Source: Hofstenia miamia (taxonomy: Eukaryota > Xenacoelomorpha > Acoela). From it: 64,000 nucleotides of DNA. Positions within the stretch are counted from its first letter, which is position 1. Every line of letters starts with the position of its first letter. The notes beneath the pieces are model-generated. The model was not told the DNA's origin and did not search any database. It saw nothing but the letters and a program-made list of their open reading frames with translations. Both the position numbers and the translations under genes were made by a program. This document shows, piece by piece, positions 1 through 13,383 of the stretch. The stretch covers positions 531,228 through 595,227 of the forward strand of contig SCFE01000019.1 in the NCBI GenBank assembly GCA_004352715.1, in the 5' to 3' direction.

Positions 1-1228
1 TGCGGTATCTTCGATTATGGGTTTAAGTGGGCTTCGAATTTATACATGTGAGTACATATTTATAACACAACAAATTTTGTATGTCATTTACTTGTGACTG
101 GGTATACTCATTTTGCTATAAACAATTTGTCTTGTTTTCGCTGCCAAAGCTAAATGATACTTAAACCTACGGCGTTCGGAGTTATGTGTGTAAATGAATA
201 GAGCAAATGTATAGAAAATCGAATGAGTTTTGATGAATCAGTTATGCTGGTTCTATTGCATCAAATTAAGTGAATCTTTTTACATGTGGAGTGCTAATTT
301 TTCATGCTGGATTCACTTTATATTTATGTATTGCAATTCAATGCAACAAAATTGAGTCTGGGGTTAGCATCAGCTTGAGCTGTATTTTTCCCTAAAATAT
401 AAATGCTACATCAAGCGGTGATACTTTAGAGATTTAGAGATCTTTATCTGCATTTAATAATATCCTCTAGGGACCCATGTTATCAAATTCGCTACAATAT
501 AATGGTCCTTTTTAGGCATTATTTAACCAGTAAACCTTTTGTGAATTTAGCGTGTCCACGAAATTGGCTGGTTTTGAGTATGCTCGAGCCTTTCTAAATC
601 AGCGGATACACTGTTTTCAGGAAATGTCTTCTTCGTTCTTAATTCTCAACTAATTAAGTTATTGTATCTGATTAATGTATTGCTTTGAATAATTCTAACA
701 AACAAGGTTTTCTCTGTTGTCTGTTATGTTTGATTTTGCTTTGAATGTCATGCAAGCAAGGCCGTTCCTTCTCTTTAACCGCATTGTAACTAGTGATGTG
801 CATCTTTATAATGTAAGGATTGTTTGCATTAATAAATACATTATTTAAATATATCAAATTTTAAGTTGAGAATCTTAATCAAGAACTTTTTACAACAAGA
901 CAGTTTTGCATTTAACGATAAATAGTCAATGTGGTTGTAGATCTAAATTAATAAGTATTACATGTGGATAAGCTTAGGGTATATATATATATATATATAT
1001 TCCGCTAAATGTTTTTTAAAAACCTCATCTTGACCACGTTTCCAAACATAAACCTGTGAAATTTTGCGATGTAGTGTCTCCTTTATTTACCTACCCTCAT
1101 GGTAAATATATTTAAGTTCGAGTGAATACTGCCGAACCAATGGACAAAAAATAGGATTTTTGGGGAAAAAGTGCGATTCCAGCTAAATGCCTTAGAAATG
1201 TCGGATATTTTCCATAGCAAAAAGCGGG

Positions 1229-1270
<42 letters not shown>

Positions 1271-2443
1271 GTATACTGGTGTTAAAAGTAGGCTATTCAG
1301 TCTGCTGCCGCACTCCATATACTATAAAACACATGATCACAAACACGTTTCTATTATGATAAATTTGGAAGAAGAAAAGATTTTACAAATTTTATGAAGA
1401 TTGGAATGTGATTCCGATTCCTAGTTTAGCATGTAATGAAAATATATTAATTCTTAGATTTCAATATTTTTTATATATGAGCATATCTTCATGGCTTCTC
1501 AATGAATGTATGATTCTGTGAGCCTAACTCGCCTATATTTCACTAAAAATTCATTTGATTATTATATATTCAAGGCTTTTTATACAGAACCTGTTATCAA
1601 TGAAATTCAGCATTGCCATGCATCCATATCTTTCCCAGTGAATAAGTTGCTACTTTAAACTAATGCAAATATGACCTTTTGGCATCATTCAGCGCTTCCT
1701 GGCGTGGTAACAATGGTAGCAAATGCGTTCAGCTGTTTAATAGATTCATAATAAATAACTGTTATTAAGCGTCTTTCGCCGAACAGCTGTACTACATAGC
1801 GATTCCCTGTTATTCTACCAACGCACTGTATGCCATCACTTCAAGTATGTAAACCACTAAACTTCTTATTATTTATCAATCATTTTTTCAACAATTTTTA
1901 CTTATGATTGGATTTTAATAATTTTTCACCTATCTGATTGCACTCAGACTTAAGAACTGAATATTTTTAGTGCTTTCTCACACAATGTTTTCTTTGATAT
2001 TATCACATTTGCTATCTTTCACTTTGGCATGAAATCTAAACCGTGGTTTTGGTAAATTAATCCGATTTTGATTTAGTAATTATCGTATGTTAAACTATTA
2101 TTTATCATTGTAGTATGAAGACTGTCTGGGATGTATTATTGTCTGCTATAATACCGGTCTAGTGATCATTGTTAATGTACCAAAACTTAAAAATGGGGAA
2201 ATACAAGCGTCTGGAATGTTTGTTAATATAATTACTTCATTATATTTGCCGGTAATATTTATTTTGTCCCTTGGCTGCATTAATATCTTCTCTTTTCAGT
2301 ATAATTATATGTCGCTGATGTCAAATGCATATTTTGACAATGAAAATTATATTTATAAACAATGGGATTTGGTTTTTAATGTAAATTCAAAATTGTATAT
2401 TTCAGAATTTTACACGTATTTTACAAAGTGTAATACATTTTAG
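1..2443. other. Upstream region of SHANK; no gene recognised
   Basis: AT-rich sequence with two (TA)n tracts (about 979-1000 and 1231-1267). The acceptor-like ATTTTAG ending at 2443 implies an upstream 5'UTR exon, but I could not identify it or a promoter. Confidence 0.5.
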
Positions 2444-2447
2444 TTGA

Positions 2448-2537
2448 ATGGAGTCAAGTGATGAGCTATGTACCACTGATGAAGAAGTGGAGGTTAAGCG
2501 TATGCTTAAGATAAGCTTTGTCGATCTTTCACAATAT
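2448..2537 (+). CDS. SHANK: SHANK exon 1: start codon and beginning of SPN domain
   Basis: Thirty codons ending in phase 0 at a GTAAGA donor. An acceptor (ATTTTAG) ends at 2443, so the exon probably begins at 2444 with a very short 5'UTR piece and an upstream non-coding exon is expected. TGA immediately precedes the ATG in frame, which supports this start. The first 18 residues are acidic; the segment LKISFVDLSQY then resembles the first strand of the SHANK SPN (ubiquitin-like/F0) fold. The following intron is only 48 nt. Confidence 0.8.
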
Positions 2538-2585
2538 GTAAGAGTTCCACTTCTCTTCTCTTTTTGAACTTGTGTAATGCTTTAG

Positions 2586-2663
2586 ATTTCCCTCAATATC
2601 AACACTTCTTCCACGGTGCAAGATGTCATTAATGAAGTCTTACGAATGTATGCTAATACTGAA
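2586..2663 (+). CDS. SHANK: SHANK exon 2: SPN domain, continued
   Basis: Twenty-six codons between acceptor GCTTTAG and donor GTATGT, phase 0 at both ends. The encoded segment contains STVQDVINEVLRMY, an amphipathic helix in the position of the main helix of the ubiquitin-like SPN fold. The SPN domain of SHANK packs on the ankyrin repeats and binds Ras/Rap-type GTPases in mammals (family knowledge, not visible here). Confidence 0.8.
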
Positions 2664-2913
2664 GTATGTATCAGTTATTTTCTTCACCAACATAAAATTC
2701 ACGTCATTCTTTTCCAAACACTTTTATGCGTAGAGTAGGATTTAATATAAGGAATTGTGTTTTTGTAACCACGCTTCTATTATCTTTAAATGAATTTTAA
2801 TTATTACAGAATTTGAATGAGTACACTATTTACTTTCCATTGTGCATTTATCTAACAATGATGATTTATCGTTGCTTTAAGCATACTTATTTTGAATAAA
2901 ATTAGTTGTGACT

Positions 2914-4525
2914 CAGTCGTGTAGCTACGCCCCCCTCCGGATTGAAACCAGATCACCCTCCCCGCAAAGAGAATGGTAAGAAGCTTTATATTGCTGCGGT
3001 CAATAAGTCTTGCAAGTGATCTCGTGATTTCCTACCCCGTTAATGCACAGTTTTCCACTCGAAGATGACCTATAACATGGATGTTTGAATTCCGAAAAAA
3101 AAATTTCAACTTAGTTCCAAATGTGTTGTCTAGGAGCAAAAAGAGTGAGCAGTTATCAAGCGGCTGTAACGAATTTATGTATTAAAGGAAAACGGAATTT
3201 CCAGAGATGAAAAAGCCTCTTTATTGATCAATAGAACAAAGAAAAAAGTTCTAGTCAGTGACGTAATCGCCACTCAACTCAACACACGATTAGTTTCAGG
3301 AGTTCTTCTTTGAAGACACATTCGGGCCGTGGCACTCGTCACTTCTTCAGGCGAGTTGAGGTCAAGTTGACGCACGTGTTATTTTAACTTGTGATTGATG
3401 AAGCGATCGCACATGCTGAGATCGGGTGAATATGGCGATTGAGGAACAAGTTCCACTTTCCTTCTTTGAAAGAAAGCTGTGTTCTCACTTGAAGTATGAC
3501 ACTGTGCATTGTCAAAGCGCTTATTCGCAGTGAACACTATCGCCAGCATCACCTTTCGGTTTGTCATTGTGCTACTGGTGGTGACTTGCGGACGTCTTTC
3601 TCCTCATGCGATCCACACACGGCTTCCTCTCTTTGTTGATGGCTCATCGAACTCAACGCATTGTCGCCAAACGACTCCAAAACGCCATCGATGGCATTGG
3701 CACACTATAGTCGTTGTTTCTTCGTCTCCTCTGTCAAGTGATAAGGCACCCACTCTGAGTAAACATTATGGTAGAGTAACTTCTGTCAAAGAATGGAATG
3801 AACAGAACCAATGCTAAAGAATGCCACTCCGCCTTGAAAGTTCTTGAACAGATAAGTGACGGTCTTCTTACACGAGTTCTTTGATCATCACCACGGACTC
3901 TTGAGTGCAAACAGTAAATGGTCGCCCAAATCGAGGTTCATCAGAAAAAGATTCTCTTTTTTCTGACTGAAAGTTGCGATTCCATCTGCACAATGTATCC
4001 TAAGACGGGTTTTGCTATCCCAAACATGAAACACGTGCTCAAAAATCTTCTTTGCCGACTTTTCACGCTTCATTTCAGTGAAAACGTAAAAACGGAACAT
4101 TTCACTTGTAGTCTCCATTGCATATGCCAGATTTAATAAAATTTTTTCTCCGCTTGCGACTGTCTTGTCGCGCCTGTGTGAGTTGTGTTTATGTTCTAGC
4201 AACACACGCTTTGCTAGTGTAAAGGCTGAGTCACATTAACCATCGCTTGAAGCTCAATTCTTAATTTTCCATTTAATACATAAATTCGTTGCAGGCGCTT
4301 GATAACTGCTCACTATTTTTGCTCCTAGACAACACATTTGGAACTGAATTGAATTTTATTTCGGAATTCAAACATCCATGTTATAGGTGATCTTTGAGTG
4401 GAAAACATATTGTGCATTAACGAGGTAGGAAATCATGAGATCACTTGCAAGACTTATTGAACGCAGCAATATTTTATTTTCTTGCACCCCTTCCCGCTAA
4501 ATTTATTGGGCTAGCTACGCCTTTG
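2914..4525. mobile_element. 1.6 kb composite element: hAT-like ends, long inverted repeats, mariner-like interior
   Basis: The outer ends are CAGTCGTGTAGCTACG and the reverse complement of GCTAGCTACGCCTTTG, an imperfect CA..G.GTAGCTA pair. They are flanked by TTGTGACT (2906-2913) and CTGTGACT (4526-4533), an 8-bp target duplication with one mismatch, as for hAT elements. Inside, roughly 2985-3185 and 4265-4480 are long inverted repeats of about 200 bp. The centre, on the minus strand, holds broken mariner-type transposase. It lies in SHANK intron 2. Confidence 0.65.
3240..4205 (-). pseudogene. Degenerate mariner-like transposase (DD34D)
   Basis: Minus-strand pieces in several frames. At 3379-3567 the frame contains FDNAQCHTS, then 34 residues from that Asp to the Asp of YSPDLSMCDRF. 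This is the second and third catalytic residues of a mariner DD34D transposase. Upstream pieces (3888-4205) include a DGIATFSQKKENLF stretch followed, after a frameshift, by a mariner-like linker. Several stops and shifts make it non-functional. Confidence 0.7.
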
Positions 4526-6727
4526 CTGTGACTACATTAAATCTTTTATTTTGCGTTTAGATACATTTGGCAATATAATACTAATAGCTTGTCAAATAGT
4601 TAGCAACTTACCAATTGCTTTAGGCTTACTGTAGTAAACTTTGTATATTTGCAATTTAACTTCCTAGTTGATGAAACAGTTTGTTACATGTTTACCTGGT
4701 TAGAGAGATCTTTGAGTTTAATTGATTGAGTATGGACATTTAGCAAGATAAAAACAATTGTCTCTTAATGAATGGTTTCCACCCTATTGCAGGTTGGAAA
4801 TGGGCTCCTTTACACGCAGTAATATTTAATTCTAGTAACTTTTTAAGTACAGCTGATATCTTGAACTTTTATTAATCGCAATTGTGATACAAAGTTGCAT
4901 TTTCCTGTTGAATGCACAGGAACTGTAAATCAGGGTTAAACGCGCTCATTCATTGCTACTAAGTTTGTTTTAATAATAATTTTATATAATGTAGAAAAAA
5001 CCAATAAATTTAATCAATGTGGTTTCTTTTGTCCAGGGTTGTATATGTATTCTAGATAATTAATGCGCTAGGCTTACAAATAGGCAAAATACAACGTTAG
5101 CAATTTTCTTGTTACAGTCATGTCAAGTCAGTAATGTGTAAAGCGCTTCCCTAAATTTATTCTGTCTTTCCTGTATTTTTATATATGCTTAATTCTATTG
5201 ACTTAAGTATTCTTGATGAATTAGTTTTCAAAAATAGTATTTAACGTTATTGAGTGACAATAGAGATGACCTCATTAACCATTCAAATCTAAACAATAAA
5301 AGAGTCTTCTGAAGACACCATTAAGCAAATGTGAGGTATGGTGTTGTTAAGCAAATAACGTGATTGATAGTGCCTGACTCAAGTCATCATTTTCTTTTAC
5401 AATATTTTTCTATTAACCCAATTGAGTTTATAGCAATTTTGACACGAAATTATTTTGAAAAGTAAAAAATATATGTATTAGGTATAGGGCATGAAATATC
5501 AACCTTAACTAACCCAGACAGTTTAGCAATCTTTGATATTTTCTTCAAAGAAAAATTCACGCTCATTCATAACTAATAAAGTTGCCTAAGATCCGAGAAC
5601 ACTGAAAGATAGAGGTTTGTCCTATAGCCGTTCACTGAATTGCTCACTGCGCGCCCCAATTGACTTGGTGGAAAATAAAATCACTTGCTATCATGAGCTT
5701 TAAACCGCATTAGCATTTGAATATTTGCTATGAATTTGAAAGTTTCTAAGACATTGGATGTTTCATTGCAAAATAGCTAACCCTAAACTGCCAGTTCTTT
5801 AACGGGCACAAAACGTTTTCTTCACATTTTCAAACAATTTTCTTCAAGTCTATTATGAAATTTAGGAATCCTGTGGTTTAGACAGATTTATGGGGAAATG
5901 TGCTTCCCTATACATGATGATAGCAATTTTTTCCAATCTAAAATCCGATTTTCGCAAAAACATTCAAATTCTTCCCATACCTAGTGTTCAGATGCCTGAG
6001 TAGTTTAGGACTTTCACCAACTTTAGACACAGGAGTAATTTTTAAAACAAATATTCCCTATAATAAGGGTGTCCAAAGGCTCTTAATAAGCTTAGAGAAA
6101 ATATGGAAAAAGCCATTGTATTCTCAGATACTTAAGTTTCGATGTTTCGTATCAATTTCGATAATATAGTACATGCTTGTTTGAAAGTCCAAAATGTATT
6201 TTTGATTTCTTTATTACGTACTGTGTCTGTTGGAAGCGGTTAGGTAAGAAAACATACATGCTACGATTTTAGGACATTCTGTTTAGACAAACTTCTCTCC
6301 CACTGCCGTAATTGTTTGTCGGTCAATTTCAATTGAAATACTGTTTTAATGTCAAATCCATATTGCTTCCGCAGCTGTAGCACAATGCCTATTGTAAATT
6401 GTCAATTTATGTTATAGGTTATTACTTTAGTAGCTTATGGATTAATGCTCTTATTCTCGAGCTATCAAAATCGGTAATATCCTGATTTTTCCCAATACGC
6501 ATGGATTTCAGATGTGACTTAGTTTCTCATCCAATGTTTTAAGTTAATTTGATATAAGTATAAATTGGATTCCCTAATCTGAAAATGTTTTTGATGGATT
6601 TTAATAAGCAATTTCAATACATTCAAGTGATTTTCTAATCCTTTAACTCTGGCCAAACTTCTATCTTTATGTTGCTGTGAACAGCGAAAAGTGTGATACC
6701 ATTTAGGCGTTTTTGGGTTGTATTTAC

Positions 6728-7060
6728 CAGAGCGGATCCAGCAATTTTAGTTAGAAGAGGTGTACTCGTGTACAAGTACATGTCCCAAAGTTTTTAAATA
6801 CATGTACTATTCCTTTAAACAATGTATTTTTACAAGCTCGAAGAAAATAATTGAATTTACTAAATGTATATACGCACTGAATTTTTTGGAATTTACAGTT
6901 TAGGGGGAGGAGGAATCGTGCCCCTCCATTGAGTTATCAAATACTAGTAATGCTGTCTGTATTTTTTGTAATGGTACTATAAAATTACAAAAAAAATTGC
7001 ACTCCTATTTAATAAATTTCGCATTTTAGAGGGGACCCTGTCCTCCTCTCTCCACCACTG
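6728..7060. mobile_element. hAT-like MITE in SHANK intron 3 boundary region
   Basis: A 333-bp segment with ends CAGAGCGGATCCAG and the reverse complement of CTCTCCACCACTG (CAGTGGTGGAGAG), C-rich/G-rich subterminal tracts on both sides, and flanks GTATTTAC / GTATGCGC that could be a decayed 8-bp duplication. No coding content. It lies in intron 2 just upstream of exon 3. Confidence 0.45.
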
Positions 7061-7264
7061 GTATGCGCACAGCACATAATTCAATTTTCATTTGAGAAGC
7101 CGTATAAGTAAGCGTGGGAATAGTTGCTAATTGTTTTAAATGCTTTACTAAAACTGTCATCGCGTAAATTTTTAACGTAATCTTTTACAAGTAGCGTATT
7201 TCCTCGACAAACCTTTTAAATGCGTTGTTCGCCGTGAGCTTGCAATTTCACCGTTTTCATTTAG

Positions 7265-7390
7265 ATTATTCGCAATTTGGAATTGAAGAACTATGGGCTA
7301 TTTTATAAAGCCCCTCCGTTTGAAAATGGTGTATTCCTCGATGCAGCACTAGTTTTCAGTTCGGCCCCTTTTTCTATTTATAATTTACAG
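7265..7390 (+). CDS. SHANK: SHANK exon 3: SPN domain, continued
   Basis: Forty-two codons, phase 0 at both ends, acceptor ATTTAG and donor GTGGGT. It contains NYGLF followed by GVFLDAALVF. These match the conserved NYGLF...FLD...L signature of the SHANK N-terminus in wording and spacing, which makes the exon assignment firm despite the 4.6 kb intron upstream. Confidence 0.88.
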
Positions 7391-9386
7391 GTGGGTAAAC
7401 TTTACATACATAAATTATTAATCACATATGACAATGCTTTTTCTTGCCTATTTAAAATATTGTTAACAAAGTTTTCTTAGAAGCATAAAATCTCATTACA
7501 GTACAAGGTTTAATTGCTATTCTAAAAACATTCCTATTTCTAAACTCAGTGTTATTTTAGCAAGTTCATATGCGTAAAACTTAGGCGGTGTATTGTCAAT
7601 AATTCGTATTTATTATATTTTCTCGTATTAAATTTGCATTTAGCATGTGCAGTGCAAAGTTGCATCACAACCCATGATCATGACCCCTTGACCCGTAAAA
7701 GTTGAAATATTTTTCTATTTATGTTGGTCATTTTATTTTGCTTTATGTGAAACGCCATAGGCAATCAAATTGTGTCGCTGCTTTCAGCAGCAATAACTTA
7801 CTATCACGAAAAGTTCTGCTGCATTTAGTTAGGTGGGAAAATTTCAACTAACTTGCTGGTTAAAATTCAAAAGCATTTTATAAAAATGTTTTTCTCTTCA
7901 CACAATTTAAAAAATATCTTCTATTTACATTCTGAATGCATAAAATTGAAATATTTTTCTACAACTTCTTGCATTCATAACTTCGTAAAATTCGGTAAGG
8001 TTATCACAAAGCGCCAATTAAAATTTTAAAAAGTCAGTAGAGTCATGAAAATCACTAAAAATGTATATTTTGTCACAATTTTCACTTAAATGATCCACAA
8101 TTTTATATAATGTTTTGATGCCGCCCCCAAACCGCGCCTGATGTAAATTGGTGTGTATTGCATATATACTTGAGAAATTTAAGAATGTAGTGCAATTAGT
8201 ATAAAAATCAAAACTATAATGTCCTAAAAAAGTAGATTTGATTCGGCTAGGAATTGGGATTATCAATCACCACATATGGGTGCACACTATTTTCGTATTC
8301 TTTGTCAGCAATTTTCTAATGTATTTAATATCGAATATTTCAAAAAAATTCTAATCAAAGTTTACCAATTATGACAGTTTCAATCTGATTTTTTATCTGA
8401 TGAGGCAACTATTGAATTAATGCATGAACAAGGGATTTTTAAAATACTGTTTGGTTACTTATTAGTACAGTTTTTTAGCAATGACCTTGACATTTCATGT
8501 GAACTTCAATATCGTTTTTCTTTAATTTCTACTAGCTGTACAATTTCAACTTTGATTTATGCCGCATGGTTCCCTTTCATAGTTATTATTGTGTTAGCTT
8601 CGTTATTATTACATTGATTTGACGTAAATATAAGTGATTAATTCTCGCGATTGACAATGCTTTCTACATTCAAAATTTGTTATCTAATTCATTTTTAAAA
8701 AATTCTTCTTGCAATTCAATCTTTTTAAAAAGCATTGGTTACATTTCAAGAATTCGCAATTAAATTTGTTCCTACTTTATCTTGTAATTCTTCACCGAAA
8801 TGGGGGTGTGCTATGCATGTTTAAAACTCTGCTTTAAAACAAACATCTTCTTCATCTATTAATTCGAAAGGGAACAATAGAAAGAAAGAGGTCATTGAGT
8901 GGAAATTTATCGATTTGATTTTTGAAATACACTCACTAAACAGTCAACTATAAACTGGAATCGACATATCGTTTTGCGCTTTGTTTGACTTTGTAACGAC
9001 AATTATGAGATCTATACTGATAGATCGAAAGGCCTTACAAAGTTCTTCACGCATGGGTATTGTATGCGAGCACTTGAAGATTACGTTCTTAGCACTAATT
9101 GAGTGGTTTGTCCTAGTTTTTAATCAAAGCTGATGCTCATCAACTCTCCATTAACGTCTAATTCACTTCATCCATTTCAACATTGAGAATCCATTAGGAA
9201 TTGCTATTTTTAGGAAAATTCAGCTATCTCGGCCCAGATGTAAATTCAACAAATAAATCCACGCTAATATTTTTAGGGTTATTTGAGAGATATACTTCTT
9301 ACTCGTAACGCTTGTTGGACCAATAGTCATGTATTTTCATTATTATTATTATTATTATGATTATGATGATGATTATTATGATGATG

Positions 9387-9422
<36 letters not shown>

Positions 9423-12400
9423 TTAATTCAGCATGGAATTTTACTAAGGCACTCAGGCAACTTATGTTGAATACATATGTGAGGTAGAGACTGGTGAAAG
9501 ATAATGAATGTATATTATTGTCTTAGATTTACATTATCTCGCACAATTTTTTTTTGCATCAGATAACTTATAACTCTTTGACAGATAGTAAACTTTTTGA
9601 CTATATCATTGGATAAGGTTAAAAAACGATGTGGAACGTGCTTTAATGATTGATTTATTAGCTACAATAAAAAAACATTCGCTTTGATTTTCTCTAGTTA
9701 ATATAGACGAGTGCTGTACTTTAATTTTAGGTTTATTACCAACTTTGTTAATTACATGAAAACTCATTTATCAAATATTTATTTTAACCATGCCCAATAA
9801 AAACTTCATTCTTGCATCAGCAAATTAATAAATTATGGTTAATTTCGAAATTCGCTTTGTCAACATTTTTCTTATGATGGTGTCTCTAGCTAATTTAAAA
9901 TATGCATATATCACAGAAAAACATCATTTTAAGTGATTGTCTTCATTGACACCCTTTCAATCTTTATAATTTGGTAGCTGAGCAGTGTATATTTGCACTA
10001 GTACTAAATTCCTAAGCTGCTGTATATGCCGAGAATTGTAATTCTATCAGTGAAAAGCCTATTAGAATTTGGAAAGTGACAGAGAAAATGTTTATGAATA
10101 AAATTTTATTTTTTATTTTACGTGGTGCAAATTTCATGCGAATTGGAATAAAAATCAAAAAGTTTGTGGAATAGTGGTACGCTCCCCTTAAAGTTTTACA
10201 TTTATTATGCTTGTTTATTTTTTTACCACTCATTTTGGCTACCATAATATGGTATGATACATAATGTTAGTACAGCACCATAACATAATCGAAACCTCTG
10301 TTGTCAGGTAGTACAGTCTGCTTTAGCGTTGTCTTAAAAATTATAATATCATTATATGTATCTTAAATATTTTGAATGGCGACGATTCGTCTTTCGAAAC
10401 CTTCTGAAAGTGGACGATTTAGGTCCTAAATAGCGGTTTATTAACTCATTGACACGTGACCACGTCTCATTCAAGACTGGTAAATGTGAACAGTTTTAAA
10501 TCAGCCATTCTCTACAGTGATTTCATTTAATATTTACTAATCTATCATTTGTAGCGTTTGTATTGTGGTTATCTAAAACTATATTTAACGGCTGTTTTTT
10601 ATGATTAAGATTTTTCGAAGAGTTTTACGAAAAGCATTCTGTGTAAATAAAAGCTTTTAAAAATTTCGAGAAAATCACTTGTCTTTCCAAAAATATTTTA
10701 TGAAAAGGTTTTCAAATGACATGCATGTCGTTTGTTTACTTGTCTATACAAAGATGAAAGATATTTTGAAGGAAGCAAGTTGAATTGCAATGCTGATGAA
10801 GTCCTCGCAAATAGAGTATTAACTACTTGAGCTTCACAAGACACTGAAGATGACAGTTATTGCGATTGGCTAAATTTCTAATACTTTATTATAATGTTTT
10901 AAAAATTTAAGTTATGTCTAATTCATTTACCTCAGACATATATTTAAATCGTTTGCCTTTTGTTGATTCAGCAATCATCCCAATTAAAGTTTTTGATAAT
11001 TATAGTCATGTTAACTACCCAGATGATACATCAGGAAAAAATTTGCCAAATGAACAATATGTAAGTCTTGAAAATTTATCAAAACCGTTTAATTGCTTTC
11101 TTCGGTATGTGAATTTCCAACCTTGGATGGTATTTCTCTGCTTGTTAATGCTTTCCAATGATTTTTCATTATCGTCTAATTCGGCTTCTCTTTGATGAAA
11201 GCTTCCTGTCAAATCATTCATTTTCTGTTTTCATCAAGAACGTAGGTAGAACCAAAGAAACCGTTGATCAAATCGAGTAGTAGGTAAAAAATTCGAAAGT
11301 TATGCATCAAAATATTTTATTTCCGAGGCTTAGAAGTCAAATTTCAATCGCTTTTTTACAAATTAAAGGCTTTTATGTTTTGTATGTCTAATTTCTTATT
11401 GCAAAAGCCAAACCCACATTATGCTGCTTGTTCATATCAATAGTTTTTTCCAGTGTTGATTCTCTTAGAAAATTGTAACTGTAAATGTGCTCAAACGTTG
11501 ACTACCATCGGTTTGTGTGTCAAGACATTTGTATACTTGTATTTGCGTTCGGCGTTCACGGCCAACCGCCCTGTGGCCAAAGATACTGTTTTACGGCCAC
11601 AATACCGACTAAAATTCAGTTCTGAGAGTACGAATTCACAATTCGAATAGAGGTTATTTTGCTTTTGACGTGTAATCAAGATTAACTGACTGATGATGTC
11701 TCCTTGATTATTAATACTTGACACTGCCTTACTCAATTTTTGGAAATCACATGGTGCATTAAGTACCCCAATCTGACCGTCATTGCCAGACATTTACATG
11801 CTACGTCTGCAACACAAAATGGATGTGAAAGTGTGTTTAGTGGATGCGGAAACACTATTAGCGATAAAAGAAATGGCTCTATCTAGCCAACTCGAGGTTA
11901 TCTGTTCATTTAAACATTTTTTAACGTTATGATGAATAACTTGTTTCTACGATTTTTATTTATATTGTTCTTAAAACTTACCCATTTTTACGATCTTCGA
12001 ACTATGTTATGTTTTCATCGTTGTTTTGAATATTACTGCTAAAGCCTTATTGCTGCACGGTCAACTACCGGCAAGAAAATCGTATTGGCCGCAGAACACT
12101 ACCTTATATACAAATTGCCTGAGATGTCTAAGACGCCCCAAAAGTACATTTATGATTAATCTAAGCTGTGTTTATTTAATTTATCTTTATTACTCGGATG
12201 CCATTGATAACAAAAATATTTAACTAGGTTATTTGGACCTCAAAATATAATGTCTGCTATAGAGCTTTTAGTTTATAGGATTTTAATACACAAATAAATG
12301 AAGTTCATTATTTGCAAGCATTCTGTGCAAATATATCCAATTTTAAGACTATCTTATAACCGATGGAAATTTGGCAATCTCGAGATATGGTGAACATGCT

Positions 12401-13160
12401 CTCTCCATTCCTAATGTTCAGATACACAGGAAATCCAAAGCACATAGGAGCAGCGACTAGCATCTGCGGCGCAATGAACAGGCGGGATTTAAGAATGAAA
12501 ATTAGAGGAAACACTCCTATATCCCATGGTGCTTTCAGATTTTTCTATCCGTTTCTGAGTTATAATTTTTTTTAAGAAACCATCAGTATTATAAGAAATT
12601 CCTAGTCATTTTAAGATCATTCAAAGTTTTGTGCATGCCAAAGTCCTTATTTATTTTATAAGTGTTCTCTATTAAATGTGATTATCAGTAGAGATATCAA
12701 TTTGCATGTAGGTTCTTCAGGTACATATGCCATATTTACTCACGGATTCTAACACATGCCTAGATGACTGATTTTAAACATACATGCTTAAAAACTGCAA
12801 AATCATTTCCAAGGTGAACTCACACCCTAATTTTATTAAATTTTTCAAATCGAATGTATTAAAGATATGATGTAACTACTAAATGACCTTTATTAAAGCT
12901 AATTTTTATATCCATAGTACATTATAACGTATAGTCTGTTTTTAACAAATTTCCAATAAGCTAAAAAGAAAATGAAATTTAATAAATTTAGTATTGTACA
13001 ATCATTCACAACCACAACAACTTTGGAGAAGTGTACGGTGTTTACAGCGACACAAATAGAACACGTTGTTCAATAATTTTCTAAAATTTAAAAGTTTAAG
13101 GGTCAAGATGCGTTAAAAATTAACATGTTTCAGCAAATATCCTCTTAAGTTTTATTTTAG
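7391..13160. other. SHANK intron 3 (5.8 kb), no gene recognised
   Basis: Apart from a trinucleotide tract (ATT/ATG)n at about 9337-9423, I see only AT-rich unique-looking DNA. Overlapping short frames at 10914-11221 on both strands read without obvious low complexity but match no family I know. Confidence 0.5.
9337..9423. repeat. (ATT)n/(ATG)n microsatellite
   Basis: Runs of ATT interrupted by ATG units over about 87 bp. No LINE 3' end is evident next to it. Confidence 0.9.
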
Positions 13161-13232
13161 TTTAAAGAGAAGCACCGCGTTTGGCGATTGAACGACTTCT
13201 CCGATGAGCAATTACGCAAAATGAACAACAAG
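13161..13232 (+). CDS. SHANK: SHANK exon 4: end of SPN / linker to ankyrin repeats
   Basis: Twenty-four codons, phase 0 at both ends (acceptor ATTTTAG, donor GTATTT). FKEKHRVWRLNDFSDEQLRK corresponds to the vertebrate stretch with a FRYKRRVY-like core followed by an acidic DDKQ-type helix. The intron after it is just 42 nt, the shortest in the gene. Confidence 0.85.
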
Positions 13233-13274
13233 GTATTTGCATTTAAAATGTACTTAATGCTCTTTTGTTTTTAG

Positions 13275-13383
13275 AATAATCGTAAAAAGTTCCTCTCTTA
13301 TGTAAAAGCAAAAGCAATCGACAAGATGAGAAAGTCTCTCGACCGTGGATTTGACCCTAACTACATCGATTCTGAATCTGGAG
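13275..13383 (+). CDS. SHANK: SHANK exon 5: first ankyrin repeat begins
   Basis: 109 nt from acceptor TTTTTAG to donor GTAGTT, ending in phase 1. The translation includes KKFLSYVKAKAIDKMRKSLD followed by GFDPNYIDSESG, the helix-loop pattern of an ankyrin repeat and close to the SHANK signature in which a GLDPNFHD-type turn precedes a DSGE-type turn. Confidence 0.9.

Noticed and set aside
1112-1359. Short ORFs rich in Ile-Tyr repeats
   Set aside because: They are translations of a (TA)n microsatellite; the same applies near 20900, 40020 and 48220.
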